Part shown: piece by piece, positions 34,956 through 45,797 of the stretch
How the letters are laid out: each line of letters begins with the position of its first letter
Numbering within the stretch: the first letter of the stretch is position 1
Origin: Tetmemena sp. SeJ-2015
Lineage: Eukaryota > Ciliophora > Spirotrichea > Sporadotrichida > Oxytrichidae
Direction: 5' to 3'
DNA: 64,000 bases
Assembly: GCA_027382625.1 (NCBI GenBank)
Contig: JAJKFJ010021420.1
Coordinates: 1 to 64,000 of the forward strand
Program-made: the position numbers and the translations under genes
Notes under the pieces: generated by a model
The model's input: the letters and a program-made list of their open reading frames with translations, nothing else
Told to the model about the DNA's origin: nothing
Database searches by the model: none

Positions 34956-37191
34956 ATGCAAAATGTTTCAGATGAGGATCGAGCCACCATGCTATCTTGT
35001 GAACTTCTAATTGATATAATATTTACATCCAAGAGATAAGAGCTTAGTTAAGAGCCAAACTCTGCCTCGATAGTATTCTAAAAATGATGACCTCACTTTA
35101 GAGGAAGAAGAAAAGAAAGACTATTCTCAAATTTAAGATTTAAAGAGTAATCTTTTATTATGAATAAATAGGAATAGTTTGATGGCTTTGACTATGAAGA
35201 TGGATAAATATGAGTGGGATTGGAGATAGATCTGCCTTTGGGAAGAGCTGGTAGACCAGTTACGACTAACTTAGCAAATATAAAGCAAAAGCATATCATC
35301 GATCCTCCTACACAAACAGAATCATAAACTAATCTTAAAAATTTAAATTGTTCCTGAAGTTCAGAAAATGTTTAAGCAATAAAAAATATGCCACTCAAGG
35401 AGAAACAAAATTAGAAGATTTGAGAGAGCCAGATAGGTGGGATGCTTGACATAATATCAATTTGGAATGATAAGAATACAAATCAAATATATCTTAATTT
35501 ACCATAATCAGCGTCAACATAATCTTATGAAAAGATTTATAAATACAATAAGTAAGTCTCTTAAACAAAATCTAATGATGATTTAGTCTTTTTAATATTT
35601 TTATAAAACTTGAATGATTATATTGAAATTAGATCTAGATTTGTAGAACTTGAAAGAATTCTTGATTTAACTCACTATGCTAGAAGAGGCGACGATGAGA
35701 AGATAAAAGCAGTTTATAATCTAATTGGTAATGGTAACCCACTTGGCTTTGACGAGTTGAAGTTAATTATCTGTGGAATTGAAGGAGTGAGTCTGCCCAA
35801 TCTATTGAATGAAATGAGTCTCTATTTTTAAAACTAGGGTGAGTCCTACACTCTCCCTCTCAACAACAGCTCTAACTTCAACAAGTTCAAGAGTATAATG
35901 AGAGAATTTAAGATCACGAAACAGTAAATAGACTATGAATCCAAGCTTAGGAAGATAGCTGAAGTTACTCTCTCCCCCAAGAGCGACTTCAGGCCGAAGT
36001 TATCCAAACGATCTGAGTAGATAGACAGGAGGTCCAGGCAGAAGTCACAGTCCAAACTAGTCAACGATAAATCTCTTACACATGTTGAGAGTCGTAGTGA
36101 GTTTAGCACCTCAACTCACAAGCCAACCAACACTGACAGAGTTGAGGAACTACTGGAGAAGAGCAAGAAATACAAGTCCTCCAAGCTTCAAAAGATAGAG
36201 GAGAAACTCAAGAGTGAACTTGATGGATGCACTTTTCTATTAGATATTTTTTCAACCTGCTGTAAAGAAGAATTATCAATTCACCTCCCCTAAGAATCTT
36301 GATAGGCATGGCTTACCTTAAACAGAAGAGAAGAAGCAAATATTTGACAATCTGCATTCTCTGGCTCAGTCTTCCAAGAAATCTATAAATATTTTGTAAT
36401 CTAAGAGAGATAAGTCCCAAGACGAGTTTGACTACGAGAAGAGTAGAGATGAGTGTACATTTGCTCCCAAAATTTTAAAGAATAAGTTGTACGATCATCA
36501 GCCATCTAAACTCCAGCTCAACAAGCCAAATGAAATCCAAAAGCCTTCTTTTCAAATCTTATCTATTTTTTAAATAGTTCTTAGAACAAACCATAATCCA
36601 GCCAGTAACTAAATCAAAATGGAGATTAGGAAAGCTTGAAGAAATAAGATATTAAAAAGGACTAAGTTTCTAAATTAAAAGTCACATAACCACCTAAGCT
36701 TTAGAGAAATCATAATTTTAAGTTTTGAAACGAAGTAGAGTCTGGAGGAAAGCGACTCTCTTCCAACGTACAGTAAGTAACTCTGAATCCTCTAAATTAA
36801 CCTCCGCAAGGGCTTATCATATCTGATTAAAAGCGTTCTGATATAATAAAGCGCAATCTTATCAACGTCCAAGGATAAATGCAAAATGATGAATCAGGTC
36901 AGGGATAGATAATTTATTTTATATATTTAAATAATTTTAGCTGCAACAATAAGCACCTCTTTTGTATTTGGAAGTAAATATTTCAGAAGGATGCAGGCAA
37001 GATTGATGGTATTTGATAATGACTCCTACGAAGAAGTAGTAGATGTATTCGCAGACTATTATCAAATAGGAGAACTAAAGAAACTCAGACTCCTAGAAAT
37101 TGTGAGAATGCAACTAGCCAAAATTCTACAAAACATTGGCGAAGCAATTGATGAAGAGGAAGAGTCAAATGTTAGTAGAGAATACAACTGA
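34956..37191 (+). CDS. Second CTFxP-motif protein, nested inside the PTEN locus
   Basis: Runs from ATG 34956 (MQNVSDEDRATMLS; start uncertain) to TGA 37189-37191. In order: an acidic N-terminus, LPLGRAGRPVTTNLANIKQK, IGNGNPLGFDELKLIICGI at about 35730, a disordered Ser/Lys region, ELDGCTFQPAVKKNYQF, RDECTFAPKIL, and a C-terminal block MVFDNDSYEEVVDVFADYYQ followed by an acidic helix. The CTFxP motifs and final block match a ciliate family of likely cytoskeletal proteins. A 16-nt IES interrupts the first CTFxP motif. Frame changes near 35085, 35150, 35590 and 36560-36960 suggest more IESs or introns. The gene lies wholly between the two halves of the scrambled PTEN-like gene. Confidence 0.65.
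36233..36253 (+). other. IES, 16 nt, pointer TTTTC
   Basis: TTTTC is repeated 16 nt apart. Deletion joins ELDGCTF to QPAVKKNYQF, restoring the family CTFxP motif; uncut, the frame shifts. Confidence 0.87.
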
Positions 37192-37383
37192 ATATATATT
37201 TGATAGTCAAAATTTTACATCTTGATAGTTTATTTGATTGATCTCTTAAATGTTTTTACAATCTCCAATCCCATTTAATCCTGTAAGCAAACTGTTCCTC
37301 TTTACCTTTCTAGAAGTTATGAATTAGCTAAATCTTCATAGCTTTCCTTAATATATCTTGGATTAACTTTATAGAGACTGCTA

Positions 37384-37688
37384 TCAATAATAACTTGAGG
37401 ATGATTGATCTGGGTATCCATGCTTTTGCATAACCATTTGGATTGAGCGCCAGCTGATAATATCTTCTTATAGAATTTCAGCGCACCTGTCACAATATTC
37501 CTCTAATCTCAAAGTCCTGGGATCCTTGCATTACTAGCAATAGTCTTCGAAGACTAACTTTATCAGAAATCCATCAGAGACCTTCTTATCCTTTTTGAAG
37601 GAATCTGGACTGACAAAGTTTTTAGTAAACACAAGAGAATTCTAAATTGGGACAAAAGCTGAGTTGAATGTTATTCGGCAAAGCTGGC
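37384..37688 (-). CDS. PTEN-like phosphatase, germline segment 6 (C-terminus)
   Basis: Begins at the pointer GCCAGCTTT (minus-strand 37688-37680) and reads CRITFNSAFVPIQNSLVF, then KDKKVSDGFLIKLVFEDY, the last strands of a PTEN C2 domain. It continues with CQQCKDPRTLRLEEYCDRC, a CxxC...CxxC pattern that could bind zinc, and stops at TGA 37384-37386. The C2 part binds membrane lipids in PTEN; the cysteine tail is not a usual PTEN feature. A second open frame toward 37200 leaves the last exon slightly uncertain. Confidence 0.82.
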
Positions 37689-37761
37689 TAATAAATGAAT
37701 GCAAGATAATCATTAATCTTATGTATTCGTTCTTACTTAATAACCTTAAGGCCTTATGCTG

Positions 37762-37996
37762 TCTGAATATTTGCTCGTAAAGGAGAGAGTTTCTTTTTGG
37801 TCTGAGTGGATTCGAACTATATCTAGATAGAATTTGTTCTTGGCATATTCGTTGTTCTCTGACTTTGGTAAGTTTGAGAGGAAATAACTTATGATTGGTG
37901 GTGCATTAACGTATTTATTGTAGATGCCCTCAAAGTAGTAGATATAGCGTAGTTGACAGGGCTGGCTTACTCCTATCCCAGAGGAGAATCGCTTCC
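37762..37996 (-). CDS. PTEN-like phosphatase, germline segment 4
   Basis: Starts at pointer GGAAGCGA (minus-strand 37996-37989), reads FSSGIGVSQPCQLRYIYYFE (compare GVTIPSQRRYVYYY in PTEN), enters the C2 domain with NNEYAKNKFYLDIVRIHSDQ, and ends at pointer TCAGA (37766-37762). The spacer to segment 2 is only 12 nt (37997-38008); the spacer to segment 6 is 73 nt. Confidence 0.9.
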
Positions 37997-38008
37997 TCAA
38001 TTACAGAA

Positions 38009-38340
38009 GTCATCTGTGTTATTAACGAAACCACAAAACAGTAAAACTATATAACTAAGTATAAAAGTATTGTTAATTATAAGAGAGAAACTATTCCAGT
38101 TCCAGTCCTGCCTTTTCCTGACATGCAGTGAACTGCTATCACATTTTTATCGTTCTCTAAGAAAATTAATCCTACTTTTAGATAGTTATGCATTTCCCTC
38201 ACAAAACTGAATAATCTATTTGGAGCATGATGATCCTTCCAATTGAAATCACTCACTCTCCCGTCAAAGATGTTGTGATCATAGTTCTTTTCACTACTCA
38301 TATCTTAATTTGAGCCATGCTTCTCTCTTAGAAACCGAGC
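38009..38340 (-). CDS. PTEN-like phosphatase, germline segment 2 (catalytic)
   Basis: Starts at the 15-base pointer shared with 34344-34358 and reads EKHGSNQDMSSEKNYDHNIF, DHHAPNRLFSFVREMHNYL, then the phosphatase loop HCMSGKGRTG, which has the CX5R signature with catalytic Cys and Arg. A 44-nt IES (38044-38094, pointer ATAGTTT) follows; once removed, the frame runs TGTGIVLLFCGFVNNTDD and ends at pointer AGATGAC (38015-38009). The segment has no N-terminus of its own: only 65 nt separate it from the end of the TRAP-alpha gene. Confidence 0.92.
38044..38094 (-). other. IES, 44 nt, pointer ATAGTTT
   Basis: ATAGTTT is repeated 44 nt apart on the minus strand, inside PTEN segment 2. Removing one copy with the insert gives GIVLLFCGFVNN in frame with the catalytic loop and with segment 3. 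Confidence 0.9.
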
Positions 38341-38405
38341 AACAAATATATCTTTGCTTCCTATCAGGGCCCAAATTAATTTAGAAACTTAATTAAACAA
38401 TAAAC

Positions 38406-39327
38406 TCAGAATGCAAGAATAAGTTCCTTAAGCTGTGCAAGTACTGGGATCTTAGAATCCTTGCCACTAGTCTTCTTCCTATTCTCCTCCTTTGTGAATC
38501 TCTGTTCTACTTTAACGTAAATAGTGAACACAAACAGGAAGGTAATGAGTCCTGTTAAGATCAAAGAGAAGAGTGCTTGAATTCCTACTTCCTCCTCTCC
38601 CTTAATAACCTCAATATAGCCTTCAAAGACTGTATTGGAATACTCGTACTACCTATCTGCATAGAATATTGCTATTTACAGTTTATAGTTCTTAGCTGCG
38701 ATTGTGTGGAAGGGAGAGAACTCGTAAGCAAGGGAAACAGTTTCAGAAGGGTTGATTCTCTGGAACCCAAGGCTTTCAATTGTGAAGTTCTGCACATACT
38801 TGGGCTCGCCACTTAATAAATCTCACAATTAATCTTGGATAATTACATAGATACAAACATATATAACTGCTTTCATCAATGAGTGCGCCTGCAATAAAAT
38901 GTAAGAGATAAATATCTTTGATCTCAAGGGGCATGATTCCATGATTGTAAAATCCAATGAGCACTCTCTAAGTCTCTCCCTGCTTGAGAGACATCTCTAG
39001 CAAGTTCTTTGAGGCTTCCTTGCCAAAGTACTCTGGGAAAACTACTGATATCGATGCAAATGCACTTGGAGTGCTCATTTGGGAGAGTAGATGAACTTTA
39101 GGGTCTAATTCTCCTCTTCTCTTAAAAGCTGAGCCAAACTGTGGTGCGCCAGGCATACCTTATCCACTCGCCATAAAGTCTGGATTACCTCTTAGGATTT
39201 CTTCAGGAATTCCAAACTCAGGATTGATATCCAAGTTGTCTGCTGGCTTGAAAGTTTCTTCATCATCATTTGCCTGTAGAGAGACTACTGATAGAGTAAT
39301 CAAGAGTAGTTTAGAAATAGCTTTCAT
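38406..39327 (-). CDS. SSR1: Translocon-associated protein alpha (TRAP-alpha/SSR1)
   Basis: ATG 39325-39327 to TGA 38406-38408. An N-terminal signal peptide (MKAISKLLLITLSVVSLQA) is followed by an acidic stretch, a lumenal domain with ASISVVFPEYFGKEASKNLL and QRVLIGFYNHGIMPLEIKDI, and near the C-terminus a membrane helix (LILTGLITFLFVFTIYV) with a basic cytosolic tail. This order matches TRAP-alpha, a subunit of the ER translocon complex that assists insertion of secretory proteins. One frame change occurs near 38780-38850, where an IES, intron or indel sits. It reads away from the neighbouring DDRGK1 gene, another ER membrane protein. Confidence 0.8.
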
Positions 39328-39432
39328 TTTTATAAATTATATTTTTTGTACCAATCAGACTATAAGTGAGTTGGAGGATTATGAATTCTTGTATTTTGGG
39401 TAATTATTATAGCATTTTAACTAGGAATAGAA

Positions 39433-40588
39433 ATGTCTTTTTTCATTTTCATCTCACTGAGTTTTATCTCAGTAGCCATCCTTTACTACTTCTTCTTTAT
39501 AGTAAACCTTTTATCTATATAATGAAGCCAAATAGAAAAGCGATACAAATAACAACAATCAAGATGTTTTTATTAATTTTATTATGGAGAGCATAAGAAG
39601 AACGATGATCTAGGTGGAAGATAGCCAGAGCCATTTGAGGAAGAGAAAGTGGTTTAGCCATAAGGAAGAGGGGGCAGACTCAACTAGAGACTCAGAAGAC
39701 GACAAAATTATTATATGATTTAAATGAGAGGGATTCTGAAGATGAAGATGCAGATGGCCAAGAAACCCAGCTGTAGACATAAGCATAGACCCAACTTTCT
39801 TCTTATATTAACTTGAAGCACTTGAGGCTCAGATGAATGACCCAGGTAACCACTATTTCAAGTCTATTGTAAATCTAAATTAATGAGTAGATGCCAAACT
39901 GTCGAAGAAGGAGATGCTCAAACTCCAAAAGAAGATGGAGAAGGCCAAGATGCAGGAGGGTATGAGACTACAGAGAGAGCAAGAACTCAAGAGAAGAGAA
40001 GAGCTCGAACAGAAAGAAGAGCAACTAGAAGCGAGAAGGAAGCACGAGCAGGAGTTGAAAGATGAGGAGGAAAGATAGAGGAAGGAAGAACTAGAGAAAA
40101 AGGAGTAGGAAGAGTACAATAAGTGGGCTGATATGTTCTAAGTGGAGGAAGAGGGTACTCTCTAGGAAGATGGAGATGAGTACTAGAACAGACTATAACA
40201 GTTCATAGAATACATCGAATTGAGGAAGGTAGTGCTTTTCGAGGACTTGGCTTCTGAGTTTGGACTAACTACTAAGGAAGTTGTGGATAGGATTCAAAGT
40301 TTGATGGAGTCGCAAAGACTACTTGGCATCACTGACGACAGAGGTAAATTCATCCACATCACTCAGCCAGAGTTTGACTCAGTAACTAGATACATCAAAT
40401 CTAAGGGCAGAGTCAACAAGACAGATCTGCTTGCCGAGTGCAACAGACTTGTTAGGATGCAGCCAAGAGCAGAGGACAAACTCAAGATCCAAAACGAATA
40501 AAAGTAATTGCTCGATAAGGTTGAGAAAAAGTTCGCTGTCGAAGAGGAAGTATAATCAATACTCAATTTAATTTAAGTAAAAGCATGA
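39433..40588 (+). CDS. DDRGK1: DDRGK1 (UFBP1), UFMylation adaptor of the ER
   Basis: ATG 39433 begins a membrane helix (SLSFISVAILYYFFFIV) as in DDRGK1, which is anchored to the ER with its C-terminus in the cytosol. After an AT-rich interruption (about 39505-39590, IES or intron) come an acidic linker, a long Lys/Glu/Arg coiled coil (about 39900-40120), and the conserved C-terminal winged-helix: FIEYIELRKVVLFEDLASEF, LLGITDDRGKFIHI and KSKGRVNKTDLLAECNRL. The ITDDRGK motif names the family. It recruits the UFL1 ligase to the ER surface. Stop TGA 40586-40588. In-frame TAG/TAA Gln codons are frequent. Confidence 0.9.
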
Positions 40589-40796
40589 ATTCAGAGGGAG
40601 GCTTCAGTCTTTGGGTGGGAATTATTTATTGATAAAGAAAATTTAAAAATTCTGAAAATCTTTATATGCAGTAGCTAAAAGAATTTTTTGTAGAATTTAA
40701 CAAAGTAAAGTGAAAAAGTGCTGCCTTTATCCGCTTAATATAGAGCTACTAATTGAAAATGCTGGAGGGAGGATTTTAATTTAAATTAATATAACT

Positions 40797-43700
40797 ATGA
40801 ACGAGCAGAGTGATGAGGAGAACAGCTTTAAACCAAATTAGCTCTAACCAAATGATTATCCCCTTCCTTCTTATCGTCTTAAACTATCTTAGCAGCCATC
40901 AGCACCTATCACCCACGCTTTTAGTTCGCCTTTAAATTAAGAGAGGTTGAAGCACATCTAACCTATTTTGCGAAAGGAGTAGAACCAGACTTAGATAGAA
41001 GTGAGCCATTTTAACACTTCGAAGAACAGGGAAAAGTAGCCTATAATTTCCAGAATGCACACTCAGAATATGAACCTCCGAATTCAAACTTCTCAACTTT
41101 AAAGAGGCAAGAAAAAATCACTCCCTTAAGTTCAAGAGAGCTTTGCTGCTACACAGCAGATTATGTCAAACGAGGACTAAGCAAGTTAAAGAGTGCAATC
41201 AGTGGGCGAAAGGGTGCTTAGTCCGCATTCTAAAATTAATTACTTGTCTCCTATGCACTAGATTTCTAGTATTGAGAGCAACTATGTCGCTTAGTCTCCT
41301 GAGTTAGGCCACCGCAAAAACAAGTTTTTGGATTCATCTAGAGTCAATCAAGATACTCAAGCCATATATAAGAATTTATCTTTATTACTGTGTCAGATAA
41401 CACAACTCGCAATAAATTAATCCCCATGAGCTACAACCCTTATAGTACTTAAGCAATCAAGAATGAGGAAGACAAAAAGCAGATTTAACTTTTGAACGCT
41501 AATATGCCAGAGTAACTAATTAAGGCGACTAGAGAATTAATTATGTTTGGTAAAACTGGAGGTAGTCAGTCCAAAGACCACATAAGATAAAGCTTTAGAG
41601 GCAAGAAGTATAACTCGGTCTACGGCTATGAGCCGCAAAATAATCAGCAATCACGATTTGTATCAACAACCATGAACAATGATTTTACAAATGAAAATTA
41701 CCTACCCACTACATAGATCAACCTAATGCAAAATTAAATGGCAGGCTCACAAATCCGTTATGATATGATAGAGGATTAAGTATTAGCTAGGAATTTAATT
41801 AATTTTTATCTTCCATATTTCTTATTTGAACTTCAATTAGGATATCTTTGGATTAGAGGAAATGAATAGAAATGTCAGATTCTTCAGAGACTATCTCAAA
41901 GATCAAATAAAAGAACAAAGAAGAAAGTCTATCAAAAAGATAAACTAAATTTACCAGTATATCCAATCATTTATTCCCAATTTTGTCTTTACCGCCTGCA
42001 AACAATGGACTATTTAGGTAAGATTCTCTGACGAAGGAGATTCAAGCACAATCGGCTGCACCATTAAGGAGGCTTACAAATAAAAGACTAGGCATGAATC
42101 CAGAGGACAAGCAACAAAAGAAGAATTAAGAAATGCTAAATAGAACTGTTGGAGATACGAATAAAAGTATCAATAAAAGGAGGAAGTCTGTGTTCGTTTC
42201 CAATAAAAGCAAAAGCATACATGAGAGTGATGAAAATTCTTTTTAGTTCACATCATCTTCAGCCTCTTAAGAAAGGGACAAAATTAAGAGGAAAAAGACT
42301 CTCTTCTAGTCAGCAATATCCTTCCTTGTCAATAAGAATGATGGACGTGGTGATGACGATGACGAAATTAATGAGGAAGACTTTCGCAAAGTCAAAATTA
42401 AAAGAGGCGACTTTCATTTTCTGCTCTACCCTGAGTCAAGTATCAGAAGCTTTATTGATGGACTTTCCTTTATTTTAATGATGATGATATCAGTCTACAT
42501 ACCCTTCGTTATTGCATTTACTGTGGACACTTCAGGTCCTTTCGATTACTTTGAGCTTTTCATTGACATTTGGTTTTTATGCGAGATATTTTTTAATTTC
42601 TTTACTGGGTTTTACCGAAAAGGGCAGCTTATAATGGTTAGAGAATTGATTTTTGCAAATTATCTGAGAGGTTGGTTATTGATCGACTTAATGAGTAGTG
42701 CTCCTATACTGATAATATAGATTGTGTCTTAGGATTCTCAAAACTACCAAGCAATCAGATCTACTAAACTAATTAGGATTTTGAGATTTGCAAGGTATGC
42801 TAGACTCCTGAGACTTATGAAATTCTTGCGACTTAATAAGTATCTTCAGCCATTTGAAGATATAATTGTGAGTGATTGGGCTCATCTTGCTGTGAGATTC
42901 CTAAAGATATCGATAGCTGTGATATTTATAACTCATTGGGCTGGTTGCATGGTCTATAGTGTTAGTCTCATAGAACTTTTAATTAAATTTTAAAAATTAT
43001 TATAAGCTTGAAGCGAATGGATCAAACTGGCTCTCATTAGAAAATTTGAATGATAGCTCTGTGGGTGAGCAGTACATAAGTTCTCTATATTGGGCAGCTA
43101 CAACTATGTGCACAGTTGGCTATGGAGACTTCCATCCTACTTCCACGAATGAGAGAATAGTGTCAATTGCTGTGATGATATCTTCCTCTGGGGTATTTGC
43201 ATTCATTATCGGTGACATCGGAAGAATGGTTAGCAGTTTTAATATCCTTGCAGATCAATATAGGGAGAAGATGATTTACGTGGATCGATTCCTCACCTCT
43301 AAATCTATCCCAATTAACCTCAGATTGCAAATCAAAAGGTACCTAGAGTATAACTGGCAACTCAAGAAGATGTTCAAGATAGAAGAGCATGATAATAAAT
43401 TATATTCTATGACTTGCTTGGACTTCTAAATGACAACTTAAAGGGAAAGATTACAGTTTACTTCAATGGTAAAATTCTACAGAATATTGAGGTCTTAAGC
43501 TAATTCCCTATTGAGTTCTTGAGTAATCTGAGCATAATTCTTAAGAAGGAAACTTTCTCTATCGATGAGAACCTTATAGTCGAGAGAAGTTATGGTAATG
43601 AACTCTACTATATTCAAAATGGAAGGATCTCAGTGATTCACATGAAGAGCAAGACTCACTTAATAGACTTGGAGAAAGAGAAGTATGTAGGGGAGATTAG

Positions 43701-45358
43701 CTTTTTCACTGAGCTACCAAGGCAAGCTACAGTCAAAGCTAGAGACTTTACAGAAGTTTTAGTTTTGAGAAGAGAGGACTTTCTTTCAATGGCTTTGAAG
43801 GTAGAAAACATGTAAGCTATGAGTATGTATCACAAAATGAGGGGCAGTGTGGTTAACAACGAGAAGGATTTTAGGATGCTCAAAATAAGATGCTCTGGTT
43901 TAGAATTTAATATAATTTTAATAACTTATAATGCTATGTCTGTTATACGATAGGCCACATTGCTTTTGATTGCAAGCAGTTTCCAAGACTTAAAGGAAAT
44001 TTAAAGAGGTACTTCAAGAAAATTTACAACAAAAGCCTTTAAAGCCAGGCTGATTCTAACTTATTTTATTAGCTTTAAACGATGAGAGAAAATAGAATCC
44101 GGTGCCAAACTCATAAGAATCATTCAGAAGTACATTTTATTATTTATAAAGTAAGAAAGCGCAAAAGAGGTCTTCTAATGCACACCATTATAAGTTGTCC
44201 TACAAGAAGTTTCCAGTGCCCACCTATAGTCAATCAGAAACGAATGTCATCCAAACTACAAAGAATTTCTTAATAAATCCAAGCTCAGTGAACGGATTCA
44301 GCTTTAATAAGAGAAATCCAGGCTCCTTGGGTGGGTTCTAAGATGATCTTCTTAGAGAGAACAACAATTTTTATGATGAAATATTCGGACAGGAAGAAGA
44401 GAAGTAGGATACCTCTTCAAAGAATGACTTAACTCCAAATGATTTTTACAGAAAGCCTTTCAAGAAAAAGTCCTCTCTGTATAATGAAAGCATTAAGAAC
44501 TTTGATTCAGACAGTTAGAATGAGTTTGGGCAGATCATAAGATTTGATACACCACCGACAGAAGAATTGGAGGACCCAAGCCTCATTCAAAAGCACTAAG
44601 AGTAATCTTAGAGCTAGAAAAGAAGAGCATCAATGAAAAAGCAAATAATTCAACAGCAGAGAATAAAAGACGTTAGTTTGTATTGCTTGTTATCTAGGAG
44701 GAGTTGAGAGAGGAAGATGAAGAAAGCAACTTAGAAATCATTTCAAAGGACTCAGGAGCTGAGAATAAAGTACTGAACATAGAGGGCATAGAAGATATTG
44801 AAGACCTAGAGGAAGAAGATACTAAACCTTTGCTAAGGTAATCTACTTCTAAGTAATATCCTGGAGCTCCTAAGGTGATGAATTAACTCACCAGAATTGT
44901 GAGCTAAAAAAAGCGATTCAGTAGCAAAGAGAGAAAGCTATCTCAAATGGGATTATTATAACGCTCTATGGAAAAACAAAGGAAAATCCATATTAGACCT
45001 TTCAACGAGATTCATAAAGAGATCAAAACTGTTATTAGAAAGACTCACACAACAACAGTCGAGACGATTACAAAGAAGGAGAGTTTTATTTTTGTTGACT
45101 TATAAATACCCTGAGAATATCAAGAACAACAGTGCTTAAAAAGAGACAAAGAGAGACCTAGCCTCTAATTCTAACATAGATCTACAGAACAAATCGTCTA
45201 TGTACCTGAATGATTCTATGAATTACAATCACCATAATACCAGATATAGTAGGACTAGATAGTCAAAGCAGAGTAAGAAGTAAGAAAAAGAAGCTTAAGC
45301 TGTGCAGCTAGGTATTTCTTAAAGTTCATTCCTACTTTCTTAATCAGATTCTTCGTGA
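40797..45358 (+). CDS. Cyclic-nucleotide-gated-type K+ channel with C-terminal zinc knuckle
   Basis: ATG 40797 to TGA 45356-45358. A long Gln/Ser-rich N-terminus is followed by six membrane helices from about 42400: S1 LSFILMMMISVYIPFVIAF, S2-S3 in FELFIDIWFLCEIFFNFFTG, an S4-like basic helix KLIRILRFARYARLLRLMK, S5 FLKISIAVIFITHWAGCMVY, the pore with K+ filter TVGYGDF, and S6 MISSSGVFAFIIGDIG. A C-linker and cyclic-nucleotide-binding fold follow (IVERSYGNELYYIQNGRISV, YVGEISFFTELPRQATVKAR). Next is a CX2CX4HX4C zinc knuckle (CYVCYTIGHIAFDC), then a long disordered tail. It fits EAG/HCN-like ciliate K+ channels controlling membrane potential and ciliary beat (inferred). At least three IESs (31, 20 and 41 nt) interrupt conserved regions. 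Frame changes near 41400-42150 and 45090 are unresolved. Confidence 0.88.
42976..43009 (+). other. IES, 31 nt, pointer CTT
   Basis: CTT is repeated 31 nt apart between S5 and the pore. Deletion joins VYSVSLIEL to EANGSNWLSLENLND in frame; left in place, the frame is lost. Confidence 0.82.
43389..43412 (+). other. IES, 20 nt, pointer ATGA
   Basis: ATGA is repeated 20 nt apart in the C-linker. Deletion joins KMFKIEEHD to LLGLLNDNLKGKI in frame, as expected for CNG/EAG channels. Confidence 0.87.
43890..43935 (+). other. IES, 41 nt, pointer ATGCT
   Basis: ATGCT is repeated 41 nt apart. Deletion joins MLKIR to CYVCYTIGHIAFDC, creating the complete zinc knuckle in frame. Confidence 0.87.
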
Positions 45359-45448
45359 TATTGTTTTAAAGTTTTTAATTTTCTTAATGCGTTTTAATCG
45401 ATAACTTTAGTGGGAGTGCTTAAAATATTCTTTAAAATGTGAGAGAAA

Positions 45449-45720
45449 TCAAAATTTGTCGTTCTCAGTTCTAACATGCAAATTAGTGGTATAGTTTGAG
45501 TTGAAATTAAGTTCCTTGCCTATTCTGTGGTAAAATCTTTGGCCTATCTCTGACTTTGGCTGAGTAACTAGCCTTGAAGAGGATTTCTTAGTTCTGTAGT
45601 CTGGTTTCTATGGATTTTAAAGCAAGGCCATTTTGGGTTCATAAACTAGAACTTGATTGCAGTTATTGATTAAATCATCCACCAATTGTCTTTCTTAAAA
45701 TAAATACCAATGAAATAAAT
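45449..45720 (-). CDS. Small unknown protein or gene fragment
   Basis: A leftward open frame ending at TGA 45449-45451, reading QLVDDLINNCNQVLVYEPK and then KSEIGQRFYHRIGKELNF. It has coding-like composition with TAA/TAG Gln codons, but no in-frame ATG is evident, so the 5' part probably lies beyond an intron or IES in the AT-rich stretch 45720-45790. It is convergent with the K+ channel gene, with about 90 nt between stops. No family recognised. Confidence 0.4.
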
Positions 45721-45797
45721 ATTTGCACTTATTACTGCTTAAAACTAGATATAAAGATACTTATTATGTTATAAGTTTATAGTAGAGATAAATAGAG

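Noticed and set aside
34755..35039. 94-residue + strand ORF as a separate gene
   Set aside because: Only 34833-34905 is needed, as PTEN segment 5. The later part is the probable start of the CTFxP gene, and the first part is spacer.
39880..40119. Ser/Phe/Leu-rich minus-strand ORF
   Set aside because: Shadow of the Lys/Glu/Arg coiled coil of DDRGK1 on the other strand.
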